Source of the DNA: an uncultured Oscillospiraceae bacterium
Lineage (GTDB): Bacteria > Bacillota > Clostridia > Oscillospirales > Oscillospiraceae
Direction: 5' to 3'
Length of the DNA stretch: 37,633 nucleotides
Assembly: GCA_947627285.1 (NCBI GenBank)
Contig: CANQVL010000026.1
Span: 1 to 37,633 of the forward strand
Shown here in pieces: positions 1 through 9,031 of the stretch (positions are counted from its first letter, which is position 1; each line of letters starts with the position of its first letter). The position numbers were made by a program, and so were the translations under genes. Under the pieces are notes generated by a model, which was not told the DNA's origin, did not search any database, and saw only the letters and a program-made list of their open reading frames with translations.

Positions 1-1183
1 TCCATGGAGGAAAACATCGCCCTTGCAAGGCAATTTTTGTTGGACGAGTTTGTAAGCCGGGGCATGACCGTGGACTTTGCGATTCACCAGCCTGACAGGG
101 AAGAAGGAGGAATCCCCAATCCCCACGTCCATGTGATGGGTCCCATCCGTCCGCTGGATGAGCATGGGCAGTGGGGAGCAAAACAGCACCGTGTCTATGA
201 GCTTGACGAGAACGGAAACCGTATCCGCGACGAGGCGGGCAACTATGTGTTCAACGCCGTCCACACCACTGACTGGGGAGATTCGGAAACTCTGGAGCAT
301 TGGCGCGAGGAATGGGCGAACCGCTGCAACGCAAAGTTTGAAGAAAAGGGACTGGATGTCCGTGTCGATCACCGCAGTAATGAACGCCGGGGCATCGACC
401 AGCTTCCAACAATCCATGAGGGACCTGTTGTCCGGCAGATGGAGGCAAAGGGCATCCGCACCGACAAGGGCGACCTCAATCGGTGGATCAGAGCCACCAA
501 CAGCATGATAAAGAAAGCCAAGGAACGCGCCGCTGAGCTGATGGGAAAGCTCAAAGACCTGATCGCAAAAATGCGGGAGCCGCAGTCACCAAACCTTGCC
601 GCCCTGCTGGGTCAGTATTACTCCATCCGCAACGCCGGAGCATATTCGGACAAGGCGAAAGCCGGTAATCTGAAACGCTATTCCGAGGACTTCAGTTTCC
701 TGCAATCCAAAGGATTATTCAGCGTGGAGCAGCTTCACGATTATGTCTCCGAGCTGAGCGGCAAGCTCTACGACATGAACGCTGCCAGCCGGAAAAAATC
801 AGACCGCATGAAAGAATTGAAAGAGCTGCTGCGTCTGGCAGACGATTACACCCGCCTCAAACCAATCTATGACGGCATCCCGCCAAAAGGCGGTTTCGGG
901 AAGAAACGCGAGAAGTATATGGCGGAACATGAAAGCGAGATCAGCCAGTACCACGCCGTCCGGCGCAAGCTGGATAATCTTCTGCCGGAGAAAAAGTTTG
1001 CAACGAAAGCATGGAAGTCCGAGCTTGACCGGCTTGCTGATGAATACGCCGCCATGGGCAGAGAGATTTCCACCATCAACGCTGACCTGAAAAAGCTATG
1101 GAGGATTCAAAGTAACGTAGACAATACCCTGCGCCAGCAGGAGCAGTCACAAAACCTGAACAAAAATCAAAGGAGAGATCACG

Positions 1184-1194
<11 letters not shown>
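1..1194 (+). CDS. MobA/MobL-family relaxase, 5'-truncated by window edge
   Basis: C-terminal part of a plasmid or transposon mobilization relaxase, which nicks the transfer origin and pilots the single strand into a recipient. The frame is open from base 1, so the true start and the N-terminal region with the catalytic tyrosine lie outside the window. Near visible residue 40 the NPHVHVM sequence gives the HxH metal-binding part of the HUH motif, followed by GPIRPLDEHGQWG, which is typical of the MobA/MobL family. The remainder (about residues 170-396) is lysine- and glutamate-rich, probably helical or coiled coil. It overlaps the next gene by 11 bases, which suggests translational coupling. 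Together with the two following genes it forms the module seen in Tn4451/Tn4453-type mobilizable elements. The family call is firm; the exact element is not identified. Confidence 0.88.
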
Positions 1195-3297
<2,103 letters not shown>

Positions 3298-3386
3298 CCT
3301 TGAAAACACAAGGTTTTCAGATTTTGCAATTTTACTGTTTTACGACCACCCGGCAATCGGACGGGAGCCGCTTTTTCGTTGTGTAT
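3298..3386. other. probable right end of the mobile element
   Basis: Short AT-rich non-coding stretch between the last element gene and the intact chromosomal flavodoxin-type gene. The attachment site should lie here, because recombinases of this family usually sit at one end of their element. I see no tRNA gene or obvious duplication, and the core dinucleotide cannot be placed without the other end. Confidence 0.4.
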
Positions 3387-4010
3387 TTACCTTATAAAGT
3401 TCGTGCTGACTCTGGGCTCCGGTTTGGGGCACTCTATCCCCGCCTTTTTCCCTGCCTCTATGCACTTTAAAAGCCACGCCATATTAGCGCCCAAAAGCCT
3501 CATTATCTGCATACCCTCCAGGTCCTGCGCCGCCTCCTCCGGGCGGTTGCCGTGGACCATGGGCCAATACTGGCTGGTGGGGATGGGCATACCGCTGATG
3601 TAAAAATACTTGTTCAGCTGGTCCAACGCCGCCGTGGTGCCGCCGCGCCGCGCGGACACGACTCCCGCGCCGGGCTTTCCCCTGAGGCGCGAGCCGGCGG
3701 AGTAGAATACCCTGTCCATGAAGCAGGTGGCAGCCCCGCCCATGGCGGCGTAGTGCACCGGAGAGCCGAAAACGAACCCGTCATATTCATCGCAGATGTC
3801 GATGAAGCTCGTCACCGGGTCGCCGCCGAATACGCACCTGCCTGTTTTTCTGCACGAGCCGCAGCCTATACAGCCGGCTATGGGCTTGCTGCCTGTCCAG
3901 AAGAAGTCCGCGTGGACCCCCTCCTCCTCCAGCGTTTTTTTGACCTCCGAAAGCGCGGTGTAGGTGCATCCGTGCTCGTGCGGGCTCATGTTCACAAGAA
4001 GTACCTTCAT
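3387..4010 (-). CDS. flavodoxin-fold NAD(P)H-dependent oxidoreductase
   Basis: A 207-residue cytoplasmic flavoprotein predicted to bind FMN. The N-terminus MKVLLVNMSPHEHGCTYTAL is the phosphate-binding loop seen in NADPH-dependent FMN reductases and iron-sulfur flavoproteins. CIGCGSC near residue 47 is the short cysteine motif often present in this group. GSPVHYAAMGG...FMDR (about 80-98) is the conserved flavin-contact segment. The start ATG has a GAGGTGAT site 6 bases upstream. It lies 19 bases downstream of the aldo/keto reductase gene on the same strand, so the two are probably co-transcribed and may share redox partners. The gene appears complete despite bordering the mobile element. Its physiological substrate is not evident; quinone, nitro-compound or disulfide reduction are all possible. 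Confidence 0.85.
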   Translation of the reverse strand: MKVLLVNMSPHEHGCTYTALSEVKKTLEEEGVHADFFWTGSKPIAGCIGCGSCRKTGRCVFGGDPVTSFIDICDEYDGFVFGSPVHYAAMGGAATCFMDRVFYSAGSRLRGKPGAGVVSARRGGTTAALDQLNKYFYISGMPIPTSQYWPMVHGNRPEEAAQDLEGMQIMRLLGANMAWLLKCIEAGKKAGIECPKPEPRVSTNFIR

Positions 4011-4029
4011 TTTTATATCACCTCAAGAT

Positions 4030-5151
4030 TTAATTTTCAAGCTCCGCCGCCACGTCCCTGAGGAGCTTAACAACGGGGAGGTGCTGTGGGCACGCGCCCT
4101 CGCACTGGCGGCACTGTACGCAGTCCGATGCCTTGGGGTGCTCGGTTATGTACTCCCGATAGCCCTCCTTGGACTTGTCGCCCCAGCTGTGGAGAAGCTT
4201 CGCCTTCATGTGGGCGTTGTACATTGAGAAAATATTCGGAATGTCGATCCCCATGGGGCACCCCTCCGTGCAGTACCGGCAGGCGGTGCAGGGCACGGCG
4301 GTGTAGTTGTTGATGATGTCCGCGCACCTTTCCAGCATGGCCCTCTCCTCCCGCGTGAGGGGCACGAGGTCCGCCATGAAGGAGGTGTTGTCCCGAAGCT
4401 GAGCCATACTGCTCATGCCCGACAGGACCACGTGGACCTGGGGAAGTGACGCGGCGAACCGCACCGCCCAGGACGCGATGGACGCCTCCGGGTCCGCCGC
4501 CTTCAAAAGCCCCTCCGCCTCCTCGGGGAGCTTCGCCAGCGCGCCGCCCTTCACCGGCTCCATGATTATGACCTTCTTGCCGTGGCGAACAGCCGTCTCA
4601 TAGCACAGTCTCGACTGTACCCTCTCCGACTCCCAGTCCAGATAGTTCACCTGGAGCTGTACAAATTCCGTCTCCGGGTGGGCGGTGAGAATGGTGTCCA
4701 GCATCTGGGCGTTGTCGTGGAAGGAAAAGCCGATGTGCCTTATCTTCCCCTCCTCCTTCAGCCCTCTCAAAAAGCCGAAGGAATCAAGCCTCTCCGCCGT
4801 CTCGTAATTTCTCCTGTTAAGGTTATGCAAAAGGTAGTAGTCAAAGAACTCCACCCCGCACTTCTGCCTCTGCTCCTCAAAGATCCGCTCCTGCTCCCCC
4901 GGCTCCTTCAGCATCATTGTGGGGAGCTTTGTGGTCAGCGTAAAGGAGTCCCTGGGGTATCGCTTCACCAGCGCCTCGCGTATGGCGATCTCGCTCTGGT
5001 GGTCGTGGTACATATACGCCGTGTCAAAATATGTATAGCCCCTCTCCAGGAAAAGGTCCACCATGTCCCGAAGCTTTTCCATATCTATGCTGGCGCCGTT
5101 CTCGGGGTCGGTGACAGGCAGTCTCATGAGCCCGAATCCCAGCTTTTTCAT
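4030..5151 (-). CDS. aldo/keto reductase with C-terminal 4Fe-4S ferredoxin domain
   Basis: A 373-residue predicted oxidoreductase. Residues 1-270 form the AKR TIM barrel: the opening LGFGLMRLP, then YTYFDTAYMYHDHQSE with the Asp and Tyr of the catalytic tetrad, and HIGFSFHDN later in the barrel. The C-terminal part carries two cysteine clusters, CTACRYCTEGCPMGIDIP (about residue 290) and CVQCRQCEGACPQHLP (about 345), typical of dicluster ferredoxin domains. Such fusions are common in anaerobes and suggest electron transfer by ferredoxin as well as NAD(P)H. The start has AAAGGAGGG six bases upstream. The flavodoxin-like gene follows after 19 bases. The substrate cannot be inferred. Confidence 0.9.
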   Translation of the reverse strand: MKKLGFGLMRLPVTDPENGASIDMEKLRDMVDLFLERGYTYFDTAYMYHDHQSEIAIREALVKRYPRDSFTLTTKLPTMMLKEPGEQERIFEEQRQKCGVEFFDYYLLHNLNRRNYETAERLDSFGFLRGLKEEGKIRHIGFSFHDNAQMLDTILTAHPETEFVQLQVNYLDWESERVQSRLCYETAVRHGKKVIIMEPVKGGALAKLPEEAEGLLKAADPEASIASWAVRFAASLPQVHVVLSGMSSMAQLRDNTSFMADLVPLTREERAMLERCADIINNYTAVPCTACRYCTEGCPMGIDIPNIFSMYNAHMKAKLLHSWGDKSKEGYREYITEHPKASDCVQCRQCEGACPQHLPVVKLLRDVAAELEN

Positions 5152-5184
5152 AACATTCCCTCCTTTTAGAAATTATATATATTT

Positions 5185-5213
5185 ATTATACGATTAAAGC
5201 ACCCAAAACGCAA
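5185..5213 (-). promoter_or_regulatory. possible promoter of the aldo/keto reductase operon
   Basis: On the minus strand a perfect TATAAT (5185-5190) lies about 34 bases before the start codon. A TTGCGT-like -35 stands 18 bases upstream. The -10 is good and the -35 poor, so this is tentative. Confidence 0.4.
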
Positions 5214-5274
5214 GCGATTTTGATTTATCCGCAAATATTGCAACAATTTTTTGCCCAAAAATGAAAATTAATGC

Positions 5275-5303
5275 TTACATTCGGGCAAAATCTGTGTTAT
5301 AAT
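5275..5303 (+). promoter_or_regulatory. sigma-A type promoter of the CarD-like gene
   Basis: TTACAT at 5275-5280, a 17-base spacer and TATAAT at 5298-5303, with TG one base before the -10 (extended -10). The transcription start would be near 5310, leaving a leader of about 50 bases before the ATG at 5363. Confidence 0.7.
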
Positions 5304-5362
5304 CATATTTAGACGGGAGCTGACAAATCATTATCGGGCGGAAAATTTGGGAGAGTGCTTTT

Positions 5363-5890
5363 ATGTTTGACACTGGGGCGTATATCATATATGGCGGCGA
5401 GGGGGTCTGTGTCGTTGAGGACATAGGCTGTCCCAACGTGTCCGGCGCCAATAAGGACAGGCTGTATTACACCCTCTCCCCCCTTTACCGCACCGGCAAG
5501 GTCTTCGCGCCGGTGGATACCCCTGTCTTCATGCGCCCCGTCATATCCCGAGACGAGGCCATCGACCTCATCCGCTCCATTCCGCGTGTGAGCGGCGAGC
5601 TCTATGAGCCCATGAACCTGCGCTTCCTCACCGAGCACTACCAGCAGACGATTCAAAAATACGAGTGCATCAGCCTTGTGAAGCTCATAAAGGACGTGGC
5701 GGAAAAGCGCCGGTACGCCGCCGAGAACGGTAAAAAGCTCGGCCAGATAGACGAGCGCTACATGAAGCGCGCCGAGGATATGCTCTACGGCGAGCTCGCC
5801 GTAGCCCTGAATATCGACCGCGACGACGTAGACGCCTACGTAAAAAACGCCCTCGCAGCCATAGAAGCCGGCGAAGAATTCAACGGCTGA
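5363..5890 (+). CDS. CarD/CdnL-type transcription regulator
   Basis: A 175-residue protein of the CarD_CdnL_TRCF family. These proteins bind the RNA polymerase beta subunit and stabilise open promoter complexes. The N-terminal RNA polymerase-interacting domain is clear: MFDTGAYIIYGGEGVCVVEDI, then YYTLSPLY and KVFAPVD (residues 1-60). The rest is helical and basic (about 65-165), matching the C-terminal DNA-contact domain. Length is normal for the family. GGGAGAG precedes the ATG at suitable spacing, and a good promoter lies upstream. It is a single gene, followed by hairpins and a repeat cluster. In other bacteria CarD proteins affect rRNA transcription and stress responses; the targets here are unknown. 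Confidence 0.9.
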   Translation: MFDTGAYIIYGGEGVCVVEDIGCPNVSGANKDRLYYTLSPLYRTGKVFAPVDTPVFMRPVISRDEAIDLIRSIPRVSGELYEPMNLRFLTEHYQQTIQKYECISLVKLIKDVAEKRRYAAENGKKLGQIDERYMKRAEDMLYGELAVALNIDRDDVDAYVKNALAAIEAGEEFNG

Positions 5891-5912
5891 AAAAAATCCC
5901 CCAATCATATAT

Positions 5913-5939
5913 TTTTCCGACGGCATGTACGTCGGAAAA
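5913..5939 (+). terminator. 10-bp stem-loop after the CarD-like gene
   Basis: Arms TTTTCCGACG (5913-5922) and CGTCGGAAAA (5930-5939) with a 7-base loop, 23 bases after the stop codon. There is no T-run beyond the stem, although the arms themselves are A/T-rich at the base, so it could work as a bidirectional terminator. Confidence 0.55.
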
Positions 5940-5975
5940 TCACCTCTTGTCGCGCAAGTGTGCCGCCTTATGGGG

Positions 5976-6003
5976 TCCCCACGCAATCATGATTGCGTGG
6001 GGA
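5976..6003. repeat. 28-bp perfect palindrome
   Basis: TCCCCACGCAATCA (5976-5989) is followed directly by its exact reverse complement (5990-6003) with no loop. It stands at the left edge of the inverted-repeat cluster upstream of the sigma-factor gene. It could be a REP-like hairpin or a dimeric protein-binding site. Confidence 0.75.
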
Positions 6004-6012
6004 GAGGAGGCG

Positions 6013-6085
6013 CGAAGCCTGCGCCTGAGCCCTGCCGCTTGCGGCGGGGCGAGGTTAAGCGGCTTCAGCGACGACGAGTGCGCGA
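6013..6085. repeat. structured dispersed repeat, family 1, copy A
   Basis: About 70 bases aligning with 36395-36465. Both copies have CTGCG..TGAGCC, a 10-bp stem with a TT loop (here 6029-6038 and 6041-6050), then a GCGGCTT...GCGACGACG block. The stem sequences differ between copies but remain fully paired, with a T-G wobble at the same position in both. I do not recognise the family. Confidence 0.6.
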
Positions 6086-6097
6086 ACCGTGACAGCA

Positions 6098-6141
6098 GGA
6101 AACGCCCTCTCGAATTCCGCAGAATTCGAGAGGGCGTTTCC
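6098..6141. repeat. 20-bp perfect inverted repeat (family 2, copy A)
   Basis: Arms 6098-6117 and 6122-6141 pair perfectly around the 4-base loop CGCA. The right half continues into a 38-base core (6117-6154) that recurs at 8184-8220 beyond the sigma/membrane-protein operon. Confidence 0.75.
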
Positions 6142-6153
6142 GCACGTTCTCCT

Positions 6154-6184
6154 TGTCGGCAAAGGCCTCCGGCCTTTGCCGACA
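6154..6184. repeat. 14-bp perfect hairpin following the family-2 core
   Basis: Arms TGTCGGCAAAGGCC (6154-6167) and its complement (6171-6184) with a TCC loop. In the second copy the core is also followed at once by a 14-bp perfect hairpin with a 3-base loop, but of unrelated sequence (8221-8251). Confidence 0.7.
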
Positions 6185-6302
6185 GGCTTACATCCGACTC
6201 TCTCAAAAAAATTGTAATGTATTGGAGTATGCAATAATTTTCACGAAAACTACGTCTATTTAGATAGAAGTGTCTCAAGATACCGTTGAAAGGAGGAGCT
6301 CT

Positions 6303-6857
6303 GTGGATGATAACGAGATAGTTGACCTGTTTTACAAAAGGGAAAGCCGATCCATAAGTGAGTGCGAGAGGAAATATTCAAAATACTGCCTTCTCATAGC
6401 AAACAACATTCTACATTGCTATGAAGACAGCGAGGAGTGCGTCAATGACACTATGCTTCGCGCTTGGAATTCCATCCCGCCGGCAAAACCTGTGAGTCTC
6501 AAATTTTACCTTGGAAAAATAGCGCGAAATCTGGCCATTGATAGGTACAGAAGCCGCGCCACTACCAAGCGAGGAAACTGCACGGTAGAGGAGGCCTTGG
6601 AGGAACTGAGCGAATGCATACCGACAGAATGCGTCGATTTGACAGACAGGCTTGCCCTTTCCGAAGTGGTCAACGGATTTCTGGCGAAACTAAGAGCACC
6701 CGAGCGCGTGGTTTTCATAAAGAAATACTGGTATTTATACTCCGTTGGCGAGATTGCGAAAACGGAGCATATGAGAGAGGGAACGGTGTTATCAATGCTC
6801 TTTCGCACTCGAAAAAAATTCAGAAGTTATCTTGAGAAGGAGGAGATAGATGTATGA
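6303..6857 (+). CDS. ECF-type RNA polymerase sigma factor
   Basis: Sigma-70 family factor of the extracytoplasmic-function type, about 184 residues. I take GTG 6303 as the start because AAAGGAGG lies 6 bases before it; an in-frame upstream start at 6270 would place that ribosome site inside the gene. Region 2 spans about residues 15-85: NNILHCYEDSEECVNDTMLRAW corresponds to region 2.2 and FYLGKIARNLAIDRYR to the DNA-melting segment. Region 4 (about 125-180) contains ERVVFIKKYW...SVGEIAKTEHMREGTVLSMLFRTRKKFRSYL, a helix-turn-helix. The stop overlaps the start of the next gene (ATGA), so the two are translationally coupled, as is usual for a sigma factor and its membrane regulator. Target promoters are unknown. 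Confidence 0.9.
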   Translation: MDDNEIVDLFYKRESRSISECERKYSKYCLLIANNILHCYEDSEECVNDTMLRAWNSIPPAKPVSLKFYLGKIARNLAIDRYRSRATTKRGNCTVEEALEELSECIPTECVDLTDRLALSEVVNGFLAKLRAPERVVFIKKYWYLYSVGEIAKTEHMREGTVLSMLFRTRKKFRSYLEKEEIDV

Positions 6858-7975
6858 CAAACATGGATTTACTGTACGCCATAGGACAGGCGGAGGACAA
6901 ATATATCGCAGAGGCGGGCGGAGCCTCTTCCGCCCGCAGACTGCGGGTAAAGCGGTGTGTACCCGCTGTCACAGCCGGTGTGGCGGCGGTGCTAATGGTG
7001 TGTATATTTGCCTCCCGTGCCGGCACAGGCACCCCGGGAGAGATTCCCGACGAAACGTTCCTGCCGTCGGGAGCAGAGGCATTTGAAAGTTTACCGGGGG
7101 AGGATTCGTTGGAAAACCGCACACCTCAGTCGCCGACATATCCGGAGGGAGATTATTATTACATTTCCTACAGAGCATCGAACCAGGAGGTGGAAATCGA
7201 TTTCCCATCACTTTTTGACGCTTTAACAGAGAACCCTGGGGTATCTGATTACACGCCGGAGAATCTCATTGCCGCAAACCCAGCGGCATATGATGAGCTT
7301 ATGTCCCATGGAGAAGAGACATTGTTTTACTGTCTATGCCTCTCAGCACGGAATTTGAACTTAATTGGGAAGGACCAGTGCGATGCTAAAACTGCTCTTG
7401 CTGTGCATATCGTGAAGGATATGACTCGGGATGATGAATATGTGTCCAGGTTCTTGGCCGACGGGGATTCCGATTCCAATAACTTTAATATGCTGTGGAG
7501 GATTATTTTGAGCGACTACCTCAGATACGGCAATGAATGGCTTGCAGAGGTCTCTCCAAATGTGTATCAGTTTGTCCGGGCTGTGGTTTCGGTGCCGGAT
7601 CTTCGATTGAGCACCATGAAATGTGACGGAGAAACATATCATGATGTTGCTGCGTTTCATGCCACGTTAGCGTTTGCGTACGTGCTTGATAGGGCAGATA
7701 CGGAAAGTTCGCGAAAGCTGGCGAATGATACGCTGCCCGAACCGCCGGAAGATGTGTGCAATGAATATACAGCTTGGTCAATGACTCAAGCAGAGGACGG
7801 CACCGTAACACTTACATTCACGAATGTGACTGATGGGTCTTTCAAGGGAGCATTGACCTACTTCCCTACTGAAGATGAGATGATTCTCGTGCCGGATAGT
7901 GATGGCAACATGGCTGAAGACCTGCGAGCACCCGTAGCCGGATATGTTAAGGTGACATATGCGAATACCTTGTAA
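6854..7975 (+). CDS. single-span membrane protein, probable anti-sigma partner
   Basis: A 373-residue protein coupled to the sigma factor by a 4-base overlap. Residues 1-33 are cytoplasmic (MTNMDLLYAIGQAEDKYIAEA, the sort of short N-terminus found on proteins that follow ECF sigma genes in Clostridia). Residues 34-54 form one membrane span (CVPAVTAGVAAVLMVCIFASRAG). The remaining 320 residues are predicted extracellular: a Pro/Glu-rich linker, then a globular region rich in aromatic and acidic residues. I do not recognise the outer domain. The inferred role is to hold the sigma factor at the membrane and release it on an external signal. No zinc-binding anti-sigma motif (HxxxCxxC) is visible, so the assignment rests on topology and coupling. 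GC content is lower than in the neighbours. Confidence 0.6.
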   Translation: MTNMDLLYAIGQAEDKYIAEAGGASSARRLRVKRCVPAVTAGVAAVLMVCIFASRAGTGTPGEIPDETFLPSGAEAFESLPGEDSLENRTPQSPTYPEGDYYYISYRASNQEVEIDFPSLFDALTENPGVSDYTPENLIAANPAAYDELMSHGEETLFYCLCLSARNLNLIGKDQCDAKTALAVHIVKDMTRDDEYVSRFLADGDSDSNNFNMLWRIILSDYLRYGNEWLAEVSPNVYQFVRAVVSVPDLRLSTMKCDGETYHDVAAFHATLAFAYVLDRADTESSRKLANDTLPEPPEDVCNEYTAWSMTQAEDGTVTLTFTNVTDGSFKGALTYFPTEDEMILVPDSDGNMAEDLRAPVAGYVKVTYANTL

Positions 7976-8058
7976 CTTGATGGCACGTTTATACCATCTG
8001 CAAATGTAATCCGTGCTGTGATAGGAGTTCAGGGAAAGCGTTTGCTTTGGCAAGCGGG

Positions 8059-8170
8059 GCATCAAGGGTCCTTGATGCAAATTTTGGGCGATTTCCGTGA
8101 ACGCGGAAATCGCCCAAAACGCTTGTTGGGGCACCATCCCCAAACCCCTTTAACGTGGGTTTCACCCACG
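8059..8170. repeat. cluster of four inverted repeats downstream of the sigma operon
   Basis: Four hairpins in 110 bases: GCATCAAGG arms (8059-8067/8070-8078), a 16-bp perfect stem (8082-8097/8104-8119, 6-base loop), TTGGGG arms (8126-8131/8138-8143) and CGTGGGT arms (8154-8160/8164-8170). The space between 7976 and 8234 contains no gene on either strand. Confidence 0.65.
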
Positions 8171-8183
8171 GCTGCGCCCCTCT

Positions 8184-8220
8184 CCGCAGAATTCGAGAGG
8201 GTTTTCCGCACGTTCCCCTT
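8184..8220. repeat. family-2 repeat core, copy B
   Basis: 37 bases matching 6117-6154 with only two small differences, in direct orientation. The left arm is reduced: only CCCTCT (8178-8183) remains to pair with AGAGGG (8196-8201), whereas copy A has a 20-bp stem. Confidence 0.7.
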
Positions 8221-8251
8221 ATTTCAAAAAAGGCTATGCCTTTTTTGAAAT
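8221..8251 (-). terminator. 14-bp hairpin overlapping the end of the ydcF-like gene
   Basis: Arms ATTTCAAAAAAGGC (8221-8234) and its exact complement (8238-8251), loop TAT. On the minus strand the left part encodes the last residues and stop of the ydcF-like gene, so it probably serves as the terminator of that operon. It is also the hairpin that follows family-2 core copy B. Confidence 0.6.
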
Positions 8252-9031
8252 AATATATACCCATATCGCCGGTATCTCCCGAAGGTAGTAGTTGAGCTCC
8301 AAAACCGGGTAGCCGGTGTAGGCCGCGCGGGCGGACACATGGGTGTAGCCCAGGTCCTCCGCCATTAGCTTCGCCCTGCATATGTGGTAGCCCGCCGTGA
8401 TTATTGTCACGTTCTCCGGCTCCGCGCCCAGCTCCCTCAGCTTCTCGGCTGAGAAGGTCAGATTTTCCTCGGTGCTGGTTGACTTTTCCTCCAAAATCAG
8501 CCTTGAGGGGTCAACGCCCCTCTCGGTGAGCCAGTTATACATGCACCGCGCCTCGGAGATGTCCTCCCCGCTCCCCTGCCCGCCTGAGAGGACGAGCACC
8601 GCCTCCGGCTCCTCCCGCGCGAAATCAAGCGCGGCGTTGAGCCTCGCCCAAAGCGCCCTGGAGGGCACGGTGCCGTTGACTCCCGCCCCCAGCACCACGG
8701 CATACGCCCCGCTTCCGCCGGCGCCGATGACCTCGGTGACTATTACCGCCTCCGTAACCGCCCCGGCAAGACAACCGAGGACGATGGCATACACAAGTAT
8801 CCTCTTCAAAACAAACGCCGCTTTCTCACGCCTTTTGCCCAGCGCCTTTATCCCCGCAAAGGCAAGCGCAAGGCACGCCGCGGCAAAAAAGCAAAGCCCC
8901 AGGAACCTGTACCCCGACATGGCGAACACGAAAAACGCCGCAAGCACCGCCAGCACCGCCACGGTAATAAAATATCCCCTGTACCCGCTTTCCCTCGCGT
9001 GTGCGCCCCCGCGCCGCCTCTTTTCCTTCAT
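8234..9031 (-). CDS. YdcF/ElyC-like DUF218 membrane protein
   Basis: A 265-residue protein: a basic N-terminus, three predicted membrane helices (about residues 17-35, 37-60 and 72-98), then a DUF218 domain. The domain shows AVVLGAGVNGTVPSRALWARL, LVLSGGQGSGEDISEA and LEEKSTSTEENLTFS (about 110-210), the three conserved blocks of the family. E. coli ElyC takes part in envelope integrity; other members are uncharacterised. I start it at ATG 9031, which overlaps the stop of the ABC-F gene (ATGA) and has GGGAGGAGG just upstream; an in-frame start 18 bases earlier has no such site. It is the last gene of the minus-strand block that begins with efp. A cell-wall role is inference from the family. 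Confidence 0.85.
   Translation of the reverse strand: MKEKRRRGGAHARESGYRGYFITVAVLAVLAAFFVFAMSGYRFLGLCFFAAACLALAFAGIKALGKRREKAAFVLKRILVYAIVLGCLAGAVTEAVIVTEVIGAGGSGAYAVVLGAGVNGTVPSRALWARLNAALDFAREEPEAVLVLSGGQGSGEDISEARCMYNWLTERGVDPSRLILEEKSTSTEENLTFSAEKLRELGAEPENVTIITAGYHICRAKLMAEDLGYTHVSARAAYTGYPVLELNYYLREIPAIWVYIISKKA

Noticed and set aside
3298-3386. tRNA attachment site for the mobile element
   Set aside because: No cloverleaf or tRNA 3' end is visible.
6205-6220. Partial match to the recombination-site core upstream of the sigma gene
   Set aside because: Only a short AT-rich part matches, without the palindromic arms.
5891-8251. CRISPR array
   Set aside because: The inverted repeats differ from each other, spacing is irregular and no cas gene is present.
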